This document shows, piece by piece, positions 7,989 to 16,616 of a stretch of DNA of 64,000 nt (positions within the stretch are counted from its first letter, which is position 1; each line of letters opens with the position of its first letter). Source of the stretch: an uncultured Candidatus Peregrinibacteria bacterium (GTDB lineage: Bacteria; Patescibacteriota; Gracilibacteria; Peribacterales; Peribacteraceae). Location: NCBI GenBank assembly GCA_903825315.1, contig CAIKAD010000002.1:248001-312000 (forward strand), written 5' to 3'. The position numbers and the translations under genes were made by a program. Below the pieces are notes generated by a model. That model did no database searches. It saw only the letters and a list, made by a program, of their open reading frames with translations, and was not told where the DNA came from.

Positions 7989-8606
7989 ATGTCCGACGAC
8001 TCTCTTGTGCACATCCAGGAATTGGTCGACAGCGCGATGTCCTCCCTTAAAACGGCCCATGCCATGCTTCGCGAATTGACGGGAGTGTCGGATTCCACGC
8101 GAGAGCGCCACGTGATCCGCGCCAGTTCCATGGCATCCGGAGCGCCGGTAAGCGGCCGGGTCGTGGAAGGCGTCTTCGATGGTCAGAACATGGTGGACAA
8201 GAACGGGCAGACCTATCCGGTGCCCGCCAACTACGCCAGTAAGAGCAAACTCGTAGAGGAAGACGGGATGAAGTTGACGATTACGGACGAAGGGAAATTC
8301 ATCTACAAGCAGATCGCCCCCGTCCCGCGCCGCACGGTTTTGGGCGTGCTCATCCAGGAAGACGGCCAGTACAAAGTGCTCGCCGAGGGCAAGGCGTTCC
8401 GTGTTCTCCTCGCATCTGTAACGTTCTATCGAGCAGAAGTCGGTGACCAGGTATCCATCCTCCTGCCCCAGGGCGGAGACGCCAAATGGGGAGCTGTTGA
8501 AGCGGTGATCCCCAAGCACATTGCCGAAGCCGCGGCCCGCGCCAAAGTGAGCGGTGAGACGGAACAGGGGGAAGACGGGGAATTGTCTCCCGCACTAGAA
8601 AAGTAG
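7989..8606 (+). CDS. Conserved-looking hypothetical protein, 205 aa
   Basis: Not recognised. An N-terminal helix (HIQELVDSAMSSLKTAHAMLREL) is followed by a predicted beta-rich domain that may contain SH3-like or translation-protein-like strands: GRVVEGVFDGQNMVDKNG and YPVPANYASKSKLVEEDGMK. A second strand block, RRTVLGVLIQEDGQYKVLAEG, leads to an acidic disordered tail. No signal peptide or membrane segment is present. It starts 22 nt after the PfkB kinase and is likely in the same unit. The following 170 nt hold an inverted repeat and no gene. Confidence 0.6.
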   Translation: MSDDSLVHIQELVDSAMSSLKTAHAMLRELTGVSDSTRERHVIRASSMASGAPVSGRVVEGVFDGQNMVDKNGQTYPVPANYASKSKLVEEDGMKLTITDEGKFIYKQIAPVPRRTVLGVLIQEDGQYKVLAEGKAFRVLLASVTFYRAEVGDQVSILLPQGGDAKWGAVEAVIPKHIAEAAARAKVSGETEQGEDGELSPALEK

Positions 8607-8611
8607 GAGGT

Positions 8612-8750
8612 GTATGGAGTATCTGGTAGTCCGGACCAATGGATAATAGATACTGGAAAATGATGACGGTTATTCAGTATCAGAGTATTTCCATAATTAT
8701 CCGTTTTCGATATTCCATTCCCCATTCCTCAAGGGGAGGTAGCGCTTCCC
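8612..8750. repeat. Intergenic imperfect inverted repeat
   Basis: The left arm repeats words such as GGAGTATCTGG and GATACTGGAAAATG; the right arm holds their complements (CAGTATCAGAGTATTTCC, CGATATTCCATTCC). It fills the space between two plus-strand genes and has no open frame of its own. Confidence 0.5.
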
Positions 8751-8777
8751 CCCGTCCTGCGCTACGCTCAGCCACCG

Positions 8778-10070
8778 ATGAAAGGCGCGCGCTTCCTCAT
8801 TCCGGCAACACTCGCGATCCTCGTCGTCGCCCTGCTCCTGGCGCTCCTGTGGTCCAACCGCAACGCGGCCATTCGCGCCTTCCACATCCAGGCCAAGCCA
8901 GGCACCTGGGTGGCAAGTCTGCAGAACTTGGGAACAGACCTCGGGAACGAAGGGGACACCTCCATGGGACACATCCGCAAGGGTGACGTGGCGGCTCTGG
9001 CCGGCGACTGGAAGGAAGCGGAAGACGAGTATGCCGCGGCAGTGGATACGGATGGCGGTGCCGCCGCTCTCAAAAAGCTTGCACACACCCAGCTCCAGCG
9101 CGGGGAAACAGACAAAGCACGCTCCACCATTGACCGCCTGCGCAAGGAAGAGGGCCGCGCGGAGGAGGTATTACTCCTCGCCGTCACGCTCGCCCTCCAC
9201 GACAGCGACACTGCGCAGGCCACCTCTCTTTTGGATGCCGCGGGCGACTCGCCGCACAAGCGGTACGCCGCCGCCCTCCTTGCCATTGCCCAGAGTGACC
9301 AAAAGAACGCCCAGACGGAACTGACAGCGACAATAGAAGGATGGGAGCCAACCCTCAGAGCTGCTGCACGCACCCTCCAGGACGCGTATGACGAGTACGC
9401 TCTGTATCCCCAGAGCAACGAAATCCACCTCAGCGCTCTCCTCGGCCGCGCCCTCGCCCAGGTACAGGAATGCCCTATAGCTCTTCCCCTCCTCCAGCGC
9501 GTCACCGCCGCAAAGGATGATTATCGCGACGCATGGATCGTGCAGGGCTACTGCCAACTCGTGACGGAGAAGACAGACGAAGCTCTCGCGTCTCTCGAGC
9601 GGGCTTACACCATCGACCCCCGTAAACCGGAGATTCAATATTTCCTCGGCCGCACGTACGCCGCCAAGAATGACCATACCAACGCCGTCACGTACTACCA
9701 GTACGCCCTCCAGAACGGCTTTCAGCCAGAGCGCGATGTGCGTAGGGAACTCGCCAAAGAGGCGCAGGCATCTGGCGATTTGCTCCTCGCCTTCTCGCAG
9801 GAGAAGTACCTCGCCACGTCATCGGGAGCCGACCTCGCCACCATACGGGGCTTTGTGGATCTGGCCCTCAAGGCGCAGCGGCCGGAAGACGCATATGACG
9901 TAGCACTCAAAGCCACCACCCTCTGGCCGCAGGATGCCCGTGCGTACGATCTCTATGGAACCGCCGCAGCCGCAGCAGACAAGAAGAACGAAGCCCGCGC
10001 CGCCTTCCAAAAGGCGCTGGAACTTGATGGGTCACTGGATGATGTGAAAGCGAAATTGTTGAAATTGTAA
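8778..10070 (+). CDS. Membrane-anchored TPR protein, 430 aa
   Basis: A single N-terminal helix (residues about 6-25, LIPATLAILVVALLLALLW) anchors a large helical domain. At least five tetratricopeptide-type units are visible, the clearest being PEIQYFLGRTYAAKNDHTNAVTYY and ARAYDLYGTAAAAADKKNEA. TPR arrays bind partner proteins; in this setting it may organise an envelope complex, but no partner is evident. The ATG at 8778 is 9 nt after a weak TACGCT. The gene ends 117 nt before a bidirectional terminator. Confidence 0.75.
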   Translation: MKGARFLIPATLAILVVALLLALLWSNRNAAIRAFHIQAKPGTWVASLQNLGTDLGNEGDTSMGHIRKGDVAALAGDWKEAEDEYAAAVDTDGGAAALKKLAHTQLQRGETDKARSTIDRLRKEEGRAEEVLLLAVTLALHDSDTAQATSLLDAAGDSPHKRYAAALLAIAQSDQKNAQTELTATIEGWEPTLRAAARTLQDAYDEYALYPQSNEIHLSALLGRALAQVQECPIALPLLQRVTAAKDDYRDAWIVQGYCQLVTEKTDEALASLERAYTIDPRKPEIQYFLGRTYAAKNDHTNAVTYYQYALQNGFQPERDVRRELAKEAQASGDLLLAFSQEKYLATSSGADLATIRGFVDLALKAQRPEDAYDVALKATTLWPQDARAYDLYGTAAAAADKKNEARAAFQKALELDGSLDDVKAKLLKL

Positions 10071-10981
10071 ATTGTGTACACATTTGTGTGCACATTATTT
10101 TCCACAATCCCCGACACGTATCCGCCATTCCAAGTTTGTTTTTTTGATTGTTGAGAATACCTGCATCCTCCCACACGCTCACCTGTAACAAAAAGACCGG
10201 CTTTCACCGATCTTTTTGTGTTTGTCTTCTCCTCACTCTTGTTGACTATCAACGCCGAATCACATGAGTCGAGCGCTGAGCCGTTGCTGTGGAGGAGGAC
10301 GCGAGGGGAGGAGCCCTCATTCCCTGCCTTGCTGGGGTTTCTTGTTTCTCCTCGGAACCCACCGAAGTCCCCGTACCGGCCCGCCGCAAGGTGACGTGGA
10401 GTCTCCTGGGGGGCACTGGGGAGAAGCAGGATGCATGCTGCTGGAGCACCCTCACATCCGCAGCATGACATTGCAGAGCAGAGAGGGCGGTGGCCGCGGG
10501 CGGTCCGTGCATCCCCGGATGCGCGGAAGGTCCTGAATGATCCGCATTACACACCCTAGAGGGCAGAGTATTTGCGCCTGCGTAGCGATGGAAGCGGGTC
10601 AGGGGTGGCCGCATAATGCAACCACCGCTCTCTCTACTGGACGATCTGAAATGGCTCATAACGCTCAATACATGACCGTCGGAACCGGAAAATAGGTTCT
10701 GTTTCCCTATCAGCGGGGGACGCTATTTTTCGGTTATTGTGTTGATGTGAATGATCTGTGTCTGGGTGTGCGCGCGTGAGTGTGTGTATTCGCCCCGGGG
10801 CGTGTGTGTTTGTGTGGTGATTTGCTCGTGCCCCGGAAGGGGTGCAGGAACAAATCAGGGCATCGTACTCCCTATAAATTCTTCTGCAAGGTTTTGGAAT
10901 AGCCGGATGTTGTGAAGTGTGATGTGAATACATTTTTGACTCGGGAAGACAGAACCATTTTCTCCGCTACAATGACCCAAA
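10071..10981. other. 911-bp non-coding stretch with strong secondary structure
   Basis: No convincing gene is present; open frames here have no family-like features. Near the left end is a GTGTACAC-type palindromic word (10072-10095), then a terminator usable on both strands (10188-10217). From about 10240 to 10640 the sequence is G+C rich and can fold extensively. AGAGAGGGCGGTGG (10480-10493) pairs with CCACCGCTCTCTCT (10622-10635) and encloses GCATCC-CC-GGATGC (10509-10522) and GCGGA/TCCGC. A GAACC/GGTTC hairpin follows near 10683. From 10740 to 10815 comes alternating GT/GC sequence able to form Z-DNA, then a GATTTG/CAAATC hairpin with a CCCC-GGAA-GGGG core (10819-10856). It may encode a structured RNA. 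I looked for RNase P RNA, tmRNA, SRP RNA and 5S cores and found none. Confidence 0.5.
10188..10217. terminator. Bidirectional intrinsic terminator
   Basis: AAAGACCGG pairs with CCGATCTTT (8 of 9 bp), flanked by an A run on the left and a T run on the right, so it can stop RNA on either strand. On the plus strand it would end the TPR gene transcript. Confidence 0.75.
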
Positions 10982-12388
10982 ATGGACCTCAAGAAGCTCC
11001 TCCGCCATCTCCCTGCTCCACCCCCCTTTCTCCTGGCTATTGGAGGGGTAGGAATTGTCCTTTTTGCCATAGGCATGGGCCTCCTGCTGGTTCCACAAAA
11101 TCCCCCCTCCCCTGCAGATCTTCTCCCCGCCGATGCCACGGCTGCCTACTTCGCCGGTATCAACGCAAAAGACGCCGCACTCCTCAAGGAACGCTTCCCT
11201 CTCCTCACTCCTCTCTCCCTGCCTAAGACGGGACAGGATGTGGATGTAGCGATCGTGCACCTGCCGGATGGAACACTTGGCACTGTCACGTTCATCGGGG
11301 GCATGATGCTGAAGACCATGGATTCGCGGTTACCGCTGGATACGAAAACCTTTGCCGTGCGCCCATCATCCGAGGCGGTTTCGAAGATTCTCGCGCAGGA
11401 GAAGATGACTCCCCTTTCCGCCCTTTCCTCCTTTCAAGAACTTACGCAGAACACGCAGAAGCCGTGGGGCTTCATTGATTCCACGCTGATGAAACCGACA
11501 CTCGATGAAACGGACCGCACCGTTCTTCAGTCCCTCTCGACAGAACCGCACCTCCTCCTCAACTGGCACGACGCTTCCCTTTCCCTCTCGGTCCTTCGCC
11601 TGTCCCTCCTCCCCGCCCTCTCCAATCCACCGCCTCTTCTCTCGCCCCGTCCCAGCTTGTCCGCCACCTTTTCACAGGGAAAGAGCGTGACGGATATGGC
11701 CGCTCTGTTCATCCCCAAAACGAAACACACTGCCGTACAGGGAAAACTGGATCTGGCGCTGCAGGCACTCCTCGGAAAGGATGTGAGCGCTTTGTATGAT
11801 CTCCAGCCGCTGCTCCAAAAGGAGACGACCGTAGCCATGTCCCGCTCCGGTACCCTTCTGCATGTGCTCCTCCTCGGCCGGGGAAACGGAATGGACCTCC
11901 GCTCACTCACCGACCGCTTGCATACGAGTGTCCTGACAGCGCTCCCCACGCAGGTGGTGAACGAACGCCACCTCAAGGAAGGCTATGCGTCCGTGACGAT
12001 CGAGGACGATCCCTCGATCATTGAGCAAGGGAAACGTGTGGTGAACGGATGGACGGTGCGCACGAGCCGGCGGAAAGACACGGGAGAAGGCCTCGTTTCG
12101 GCTCTACGTGGCGACCGTTTTATCTTTACCAATGACCGGGAGTGGATGGATCAACTGCTTTCCTCAACGCCTGTCTCGCCAGCCCCCTTGCCTTCCCTCC
12201 AGCGCGGGACCGTGACGGCAGCAGGTATGGCCAGCCGCACCTTCTTTCGGGATCTCATGGAGGACGCCCTTCCTCTCTCGCTCCCGGACATCATCCTGTC
12301 TACCTTTCACATCAATAGTGACCAAATCCTGTGGTCCATCGCACGTGATGGTGAAGTCCTTACGCTTTCCGTCCAGGAAACGGAGTGA
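10982..12388 (+). CDS. Membrane-anchored hypothetical protein, 468 aa (DUF3352-like)
   Basis: An N-terminal anchor (about 17-38, FLLAIGGVGIVLFAIGMGLLL) is followed by the motif LLPADATAAYFAGI. That resembles the opening of DUF3352 proteins (P-A-D-T...Y), but the match is weak. The rest is a large extracytoplasmic domain without catalytic signatures, with Leu- and Ser-rich stretches. A TACAAT hexamer (10968-10973) ends 8 nt before the ATG, pointing to a leaderless mRNA. Its stop is followed by a copy of the family A palindrome. Confidence 0.6.
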   Translation: MDLKKLLRHLPAPPPFLLAIGGVGIVLFAIGMGLLLVPQNPPSPADLLPADATAAYFAGINAKDAALLKERFPLLTPLSLPKTGQDVDVAIVHLPDGTLGTVTFIGGMMLKTMDSRLPLDTKTFAVRPSSEAVSKILAQEKMTPLSALSSFQELTQNTQKPWGFIDSTLMKPTLDETDRTVLQSLSTEPHLLLNWHDASLSLSVLRLSLLPALSNPPPLLSPRPSLSATFSQGKSVTDMAALFIPKTKHTAVQGKLDLALQALLGKDVSALYDLQPLLQKETTVAMSRSGTLLHVLLLGRGNGMDLRSLTDRLHTSVLTALPTQVVNERHLKEGYASVTIEDDPSIIEQGKRVVNGWTVRTSRRKDTGEGLVSALRGDRFIFTNDREWMDQLLSSTPVSPAPLPSLQRGTVTAAGMASRTFFRDLMEDALPLSLPDIILSTFHINSDQILWSIARDGEVLTLSVQETE

Positions 12389-12392
12389 CCAT

Positions 12393-12500
12393 ATCCCAAA
12401 ATCCCAATAACCAAAACGAAAGATCAATTGTCAATTTCCAATGATCAAACGATCCGGGCGACGGAGCATCTTTGATCCTTGGACAATTGGTCATTTCTAC
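12393..12500. repeat. Family A intergenic palindrome
   Basis: The left part reads CCCAATAACCAAAACGA and the right part GGACAATTGGTCATT. It shares the CCCAATnACCAAAACG / TTTGGTCATTGGG words with seven other loci in this window. Confidence 0.6.
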
Positions 12501-12608
12501 CCATCAACAACTAGCCAAATACTCACAATCAGCTCTGGTAAACCATCACAAGTCCCGCTACTCTCTCCTCCGACTTTCCTCTTAGAGGAAGTCCATTTCC
12601 GCCTTGTT

Positions 12609-13511
12609 ATGACCTTCCACCGCATCTCCGCTTTTTTCCTCGCTCTCTCGGCGCTGGCCATCGTCGTTTGCACGGCCCTGCTCATCTATCCCGGTCCCAA
12701 GTTCAGCATCGAGTTTACGGGCGGGACACTGATGTCCGTCCAGCTTCCGGCTGGTAAGACGAAGGAAGACCTCTCCAAAGTGGTTTCGGGCTTTAAGACA
12801 ACGAGCGGCGCAGTATTGGGCAACTTCAGCATTTCCTCAGTAAGAGGCCTGGAGGGAGGGAGTTCCTTTGTGATTCGCATGCGGCCGCTCAACAACGACG
12901 AACACGTTGCCCTGCTCGCCAACGTCACCAAAACGTTCCCGGGCACGCAGGAATTGCAATTCAACACCATCGGGCCGAGCGTGAGCGCCAACCTCAAGCA
13001 GCGCACCTTCGTCGCACTGGGGGTCGCCTCGATCTGCATCATCATGTATCTCGCTTTCGCTTTCCGCAAGCTGCCGCGTAAACTCAGCCCCTGGAAATTC
13101 GGCCTCCTCGCCGTCATCGCCTTTATCCACGACGTCATCATCACAGCAGGCGTCTTCCTGGTTCTGGGATGGTATACGAGCTTTGAATTCGACACGCTCT
13201 TCGTCACGGCCCTTCTTACCATTCTCGCCTACTCCACCAACGACACCATCGTCATCTTCGACCGTGTCCGCGCCAACCTCAGCTTTGAGAACCGATCCGA
13301 GGACTTTGCCACAACGGCCATCCGCGGCCTTAAGGACAGCTTGATGCGGACGATGGGAACAGGCATCTCCACGCTCATCATGCTTACCGCCCTCTTCTTC
13401 CTGGGCGCCGAGAGTATCCGTTGGTTCATCCTCGCACTCATCTTCGGCATTGTCATCGGAACGTATTCCTCGTATTTCATTGCGTCAGCTTTGTTGATAC
13501 GTTGGAAGTGA
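12609..13511 (+). CDS. secF: Protein translocase subunit SecF
   Basis: The frame is open from 12441, but the ATG at 12609 (MTFHRISAFF) matches the start of SecF and gives the usual length of 300 residues. Six membrane segments are visible. The family motifs are FSIEFTGGTLMSV at about 35-47 in the first periplasmic domain and ILAYSTNDTIVIFDRVRANL near 210-230 in the conserved transmembrane region. SecF works with SecD in the membrane, using the ion gradient to help exported proteins leave SecYEG. No secD lies beside it here, though the two are usually adjacent or fused. No Shine-Dalgarno is evident. Confidence 0.93.
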   Translation: MTFHRISAFFLALSALAIVVCTALLIYPGPKFSIEFTGGTLMSVQLPAGKTKEDLSKVVSGFKTTSGAVLGNFSISSVRGLEGGSSFVIRMRPLNNDEHVALLANVTKTFPGTQELQFNTIGPSVSANLKQRTFVALGVASICIIMYLAFAFRKLPRKLSPWKFGLLAVIAFIHDVIITAGVFLVLGWYTSFEFDTLFVTALLTILAYSTNDTIVIFDRVRANLSFENRSEDFATTAIRGLKDSLMRTMGTGISTLIMLTALFFLGAESIRWFILALIFGIVIGTYSSYFIASALLIRWK

Positions 13512-13615
13512 TCGACTGTACAGGTTATTTGATTATCTGGTTATGTTGTACCCAGCCAAGATTCAATCACAATAACCCCACCAAGTAACCAAATATCTAG
13601 ATAACCAATCATCCC
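13512..13615. repeat. Reiterated-word inverted repeat
   Basis: The left arm repeats GGTTAT/GATTATCTGGTTAT; the right arm repeats ATAACC and AAGTAACCAAATATC. It fills the gap between secF and tig. Confidence 0.55.
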
Positions 13616-14890
13616 ATGCCTGCAACCCCTACGATCAAGAAACTCTCCGGCGGACGCACCCAAGCCACTCTCATCTTTGAAGAAAAAGAGGTGACACAGA
13701 CCGAGGAAATCGTCCTCAAGAAGCTCGGTTCTGGCGTTTCTGTCCCCGGTTTCCGCCCCGGCAACGCCCCTATGGACGTGCTACGCGGCAAGGTGAACCC
13801 CGAGCGCGTGCTGGAGGAGACGGTGCGCTCGCTCGCCTCCCCTTTTGTACGGACGATTGCCACGGAGCAAAAACTGCAGCTCATCGCGCCGCCCAAGATT
13901 CAGGTGGACGCGCTCAAGCCGCTCACGGTGAGCATCGTCTTTATGGAACGCCCCGAAGTGAAGGTGAAGGGGAAACTCAACGTGGAGAAGAAGGACGTGA
14001 AGGTAGATGCCAAAGACCTCGACCGTATGATGCAGTACCTGCGGGAGCAGGAGCGCACGTTCCGGGAAGTGGAACGCGAAGCAAGGGAAGGCGACCAGGT
14101 GACCGTAGACTTCCATGGGACGGACGCAGAGAGTAAGGAGATCGAAGGCATCCGCACGCGTAACTACAGCGTGATCCTGGGAAGCCAAACACTCATCCCG
14201 GGCTTTGAAGATGCCATCAAAGGCCTCAAGAAAGGCCAAGAAAAAAGTTTTACGCTCACGTTCCCCGAGAAGTACCACGCGGAGCACCTGCAGAAAAAGC
14301 CTGTGACCTTCCATACTGCCGTGACCAAAGTGGAAGAAGTGGAGGCACCGGAACTCACGGATACGTATGTGAAGAGCAAAGGTATGGCCGAGTCCGTGGC
14401 GGACCTCAAGAAGAAGATGGAGGACTCCATGCTGGCGCAGGAAGAGGACATGGAACGCCGCCGCCGCGAGACCGCGCTCTTCGACGCCATCGCCAAAGCT
14501 ACGCAGGTGGAGCTGGCGCCGGAACTGGTGGAACAGACCGAGCGCTCACTCCTGGAAGAACTGGAAGGCCAGCTCGAGCAGCGCGGATTGAGCGTGGAGG
14601 ACTGGCTCAAGCAACAGAACAAAAAACCGGAGGAACTCCTGAAGGACATGCACAGTCAGGCGGAAAACCGCCTCAAGCTGCGCTTTGGAGTAGAGGAGTT
14701 GATGAAGGAGAAGAAGATTGAGGTAACCGACGCAGAGATGGACCAGATTATCTCGTCGGCGCTCACCAACATGAAGGAAGAAGATCAAAAGAAGGCCAAG
14801 GAACAGTACGTGAAGGGGTCGGATAGTTTCGAAGAGCTCCGCTGGAGAAGGATGGTGGAGAAGCTCGTAGAAGAGCTGTTGAAGGCCTGA
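13616..14890 (+). CDS. tig: Trigger factor
   Basis: The 424-residue protein has the three trigger factor domains. The ribosome-binding tail carries VSVPGFRPGNAPMDVL (signature GFRxGxxP, about 41-56). A PPIase FKBP-type domain spans about 155-240 (GDQVTVDFHGT ... LIPGFEDAIKGLKKGQEKSF), and a long helical C-terminal chaperone domain follows. It binds at the ribosome exit tunnel near L23 and shields nascent chains. Length is close to the family norm of 430. It sits between secF and a convergent membrane-protein gene whose stop is 8 nt from its own. Confidence 0.95.
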   Translation: MPATPTIKKLSGGRTQATLIFEEKEVTQTEEIVLKKLGSGVSVPGFRPGNAPMDVLRGKVNPERVLEETVRSLASPFVRTIATEQKLQLIAPPKIQVDALKPLTVSIVFMERPEVKVKGKLNVEKKDVKVDAKDLDRMMQYLREQERTFREVEREAREGDQVTVDFHGTDAESKEIEGIRTRNYSVILGSQTLIPGFEDAIKGLKKGQEKSFTLTFPEKYHAEHLQKKPVTFHTAVTKVEEVEAPELTDTYVKSKGMAESVADLKKKMEDSMLAQEEDMERRRRETALFDAIAKATQVELAPELVEQTERSLLEELEGQLEQRGLSVEDWLKQQNKKPEELLKDMHSQAENRLKLRFGVEELMKEKKIEVTDAEMDQIISSALTNMKEEDQKKAKEQYVKGSDSFEELRWRRMVEKLVEELLKA

Positions 14891-14897
14891 ATTTCCA

Positions 14898-16556
14898 TCA
14901 CCGATAATTCTTCAACTCCGGAAACTTCTTTACAATCTCCCTCCGGAACACGGGATCAATATCCATCGCCTTGCGGTATGCCTGCATCCCTAAGTCATAC
15001 GCCCCCTTCTTGCCGTACGCCGCGCCGAGATTGATGTACACATGCGCCAGGCGCGGAGAGAGCTCAATGGCTTTCTTAAACTCACTGATGGCTAGATCGA
15101 GGTCGCCGCGATCCATGGCAACGGCACCGAGGTTATTGTGCGGCTGCGCGTACAGCGGATTGATCTCCAGAGCCTTGCGGTACTGAAAGAGTGCGTCGTC
15201 GATCTTCCCCTGCTTCTGCAGGACCACGCCCATATTGTAGTACGCTTGGGCAAACGTGGGTTTAAGCGTGAGCGCCTGCTGATATTCGGCAATCGCCTTG
15301 TCCGGCTCCCCGCGCGTGTCGTACACGTATCCCAGGTTATTGTGGCACTCGGCACTCTGGGGATTACGTGCCAGGGCTTTGGTAAAGAGTGTCTCGCTGT
15401 CCTTCCAGTACAGGCTCCGGACAGAAGAGGACCATGCCGCGCCGGCAAGAATGACTACGAAGAGCGCGAGCATCACATTCCGTACCATTCCCCGCTTTGC
15501 CCACTGGCGTTCCAAAAAGAGTCCCATGAGGAAGAGGAACCCGATCTGCGAGAGATAAAAGTACCGGTCGGACGTCACATAAACATTCCCTGTCTTGGCA
15601 AAATTTGCGAAGGACGGGAGGAGAAAGAGGAGGGCAAAGATAACGCCAAACGCCACCACGCGCGTCTTGCGCAGTGTCCACAGAACTGCAACCGCGGCCG
15701 CGAGGAGAAGGGACAGAGGAAGAAGGAATTCCAGCGACCGAATGGTAATGGGCGTCGCCTGAAGGAAAAGCAGCGAGAAGCGCGGATAGAAGAAAAGGAA
15801 CGACGTGAGAACGGTGCTCTTTGCAGAAAGGAGGATGGTCTGCAAAAGCGTCAGCGACTCGATATTCCGCGTCTTACCAAGCAGACCGATGATGAGAAAG
15901 AGAACAGAGAGACCGAGGAAGGGGGCGTGTTCCTTGAGGAGATTCCAGCGAAATTTGCGCATGCCCAACCATTCAAGGAGGAGATAGGCGAACGGGATCG
16001 CGATCGCCGTCGGTTTAGACAGGAGGGAAAGGAGAAGGAACGTGAACGTCCACCAGTACCACTTTTTCGATCCTTCTTCTTTCCAACGCACGAACGAGAG
16101 GAGTGACGCCAAGGCAAACACAGCCATGAGCAGATCTTTCCGTGCACTCGCCCACGCAACGGCCTCCACATTGAGCGGATGGACGGCAAAGAGCAGCGCG
16201 CAGAGGTACGCCACCGCCTCACCATTACCCATCTTCCGCAGGAACAGGAACACCAGCCAGCTGATAACAATGTGCAGGACGAGGTTGGTGAGATGGAAGA
16301 AGAACGGCTGGAAACCGAAGAGCGTATGTTCCGCCGAAAAGCTCACGATCGTGAGCGGTATGTAGAGTTCTGGATCATAGGAAGTGAAAGCCCCCCAGAT
16401 CGTGCGGGCGGAGAACTCTCCTACAAGCGGGTTCGTCGTAATGAGCGCCGTATCATCCCAGTCCACGAACTGGTTGGGGAGTGCGCGGGCGTAGACGACT
16501 ACGGCGGCCAGGACGATTCCGAGGAAGAGCAGGACGGTGCGGCGGGGAAGGCGCAT
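14898..16556 (-). CDS. TMTC-like membrane protein with C-terminal TPRs
   Basis: The protein has 552 residues. About eleven membrane segments occupy residues 1-380, beginning with the GT-C type loop NQFVDWDDTALITTNPLV, where the acidic pair is expected to bind the lipid-sugar donor and metal. At least four TPR units follow (AECHNNLGYVYDTRGEPDKAI, AQAYYNMGVVLQKQGKIDDAL, AQPHNNLGAVAMDRGDLDLAI, AHVYINLGAAYGKKGAYDLGM). This layout is that of TMTC/DUF1736 proteins, which in animals O-mannosylate cadherins; bacterial members are probably protein glycosyltransferases, by inference. The start at 16556 is preferred over an ATG 24 nt upstream, because TACCAT lies 6 nt before it and the other ATG is inside a 22-bp palindrome. 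Confidence 0.8.
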   Translation of the reverse strand: MRLPRRTVLLFLGIVLAAVVVYARALPNQFVDWDDTALITTNPLVGEFSARTIWGAFTSYDPELYIPLTIVSFSAEHTLFGFQPFFFHLTNLVLHIVISWLVFLFLRKMGNGEAVAYLCALLFAVHPLNVEAVAWASARKDLLMAVFALASLLSFVRWKEEGSKKWYWWTFTFLLLSLLSKPTAIAIPFAYLLLEWLGMRKFRWNLLKEHAPFLGLSVLFLIIGLLGKTRNIESLTLLQTILLSAKSTVLTSFLFFYPRFSLLFLQATPITIRSLEFLLPLSLLLAAAVAVLWTLRKTRVVAFGVIFALLFLLPSFANFAKTGNVYVTSDRYFYLSQIGFLFLMGLFLERQWAKRGMVRNVMLALFVVILAGAAWSSSVRSLYWKDSETLFTKALARNPQSAECHNNLGYVYDTRGEPDKAIAEYQQALTLKPTFAQAYYNMGVVLQKQGKIDDALFQYRKALEINPLYAQPHNNLGAVAMDRGDLDLAISEFKKAIELSPRLAHVYINLGAAYGKKGAYDLGMQAYRKAMDIDPVFRREIVKKFPELKNYR

Positions 16557-16568
16557 GGGGAAATGGTA

Positions 16569-16616
16569 GCGGCGATTCATGAATCGCCGCTAGGCGCGAA
16601 TGGCGATTCGCGCCTA
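16569..16616. repeat. Two adjacent perfect palindromes between relA and the TMTC gene
   Basis: GCGGCGATTC-AT-GAATCGCCGC (16569-16590) is directly followed by TAGGCGCGAAT-GGCG-ATTCGCGCCTA (16591-16616). The second includes the relA stop codon (16614-16616). Both are built on the word GCGATTC and together make a double hairpin in the minus-strand RNA. Confidence 0.8.

Noticed and set aside
10240-10700. RNase P RNA, tmRNA or SRP RNA
   Set aside because: None of their core motifs (GGAAAGTCC with ACAGAA, a tRNA-like end with GGTTCRA, or GGAAGGAAGCAGC) was found on either strand.
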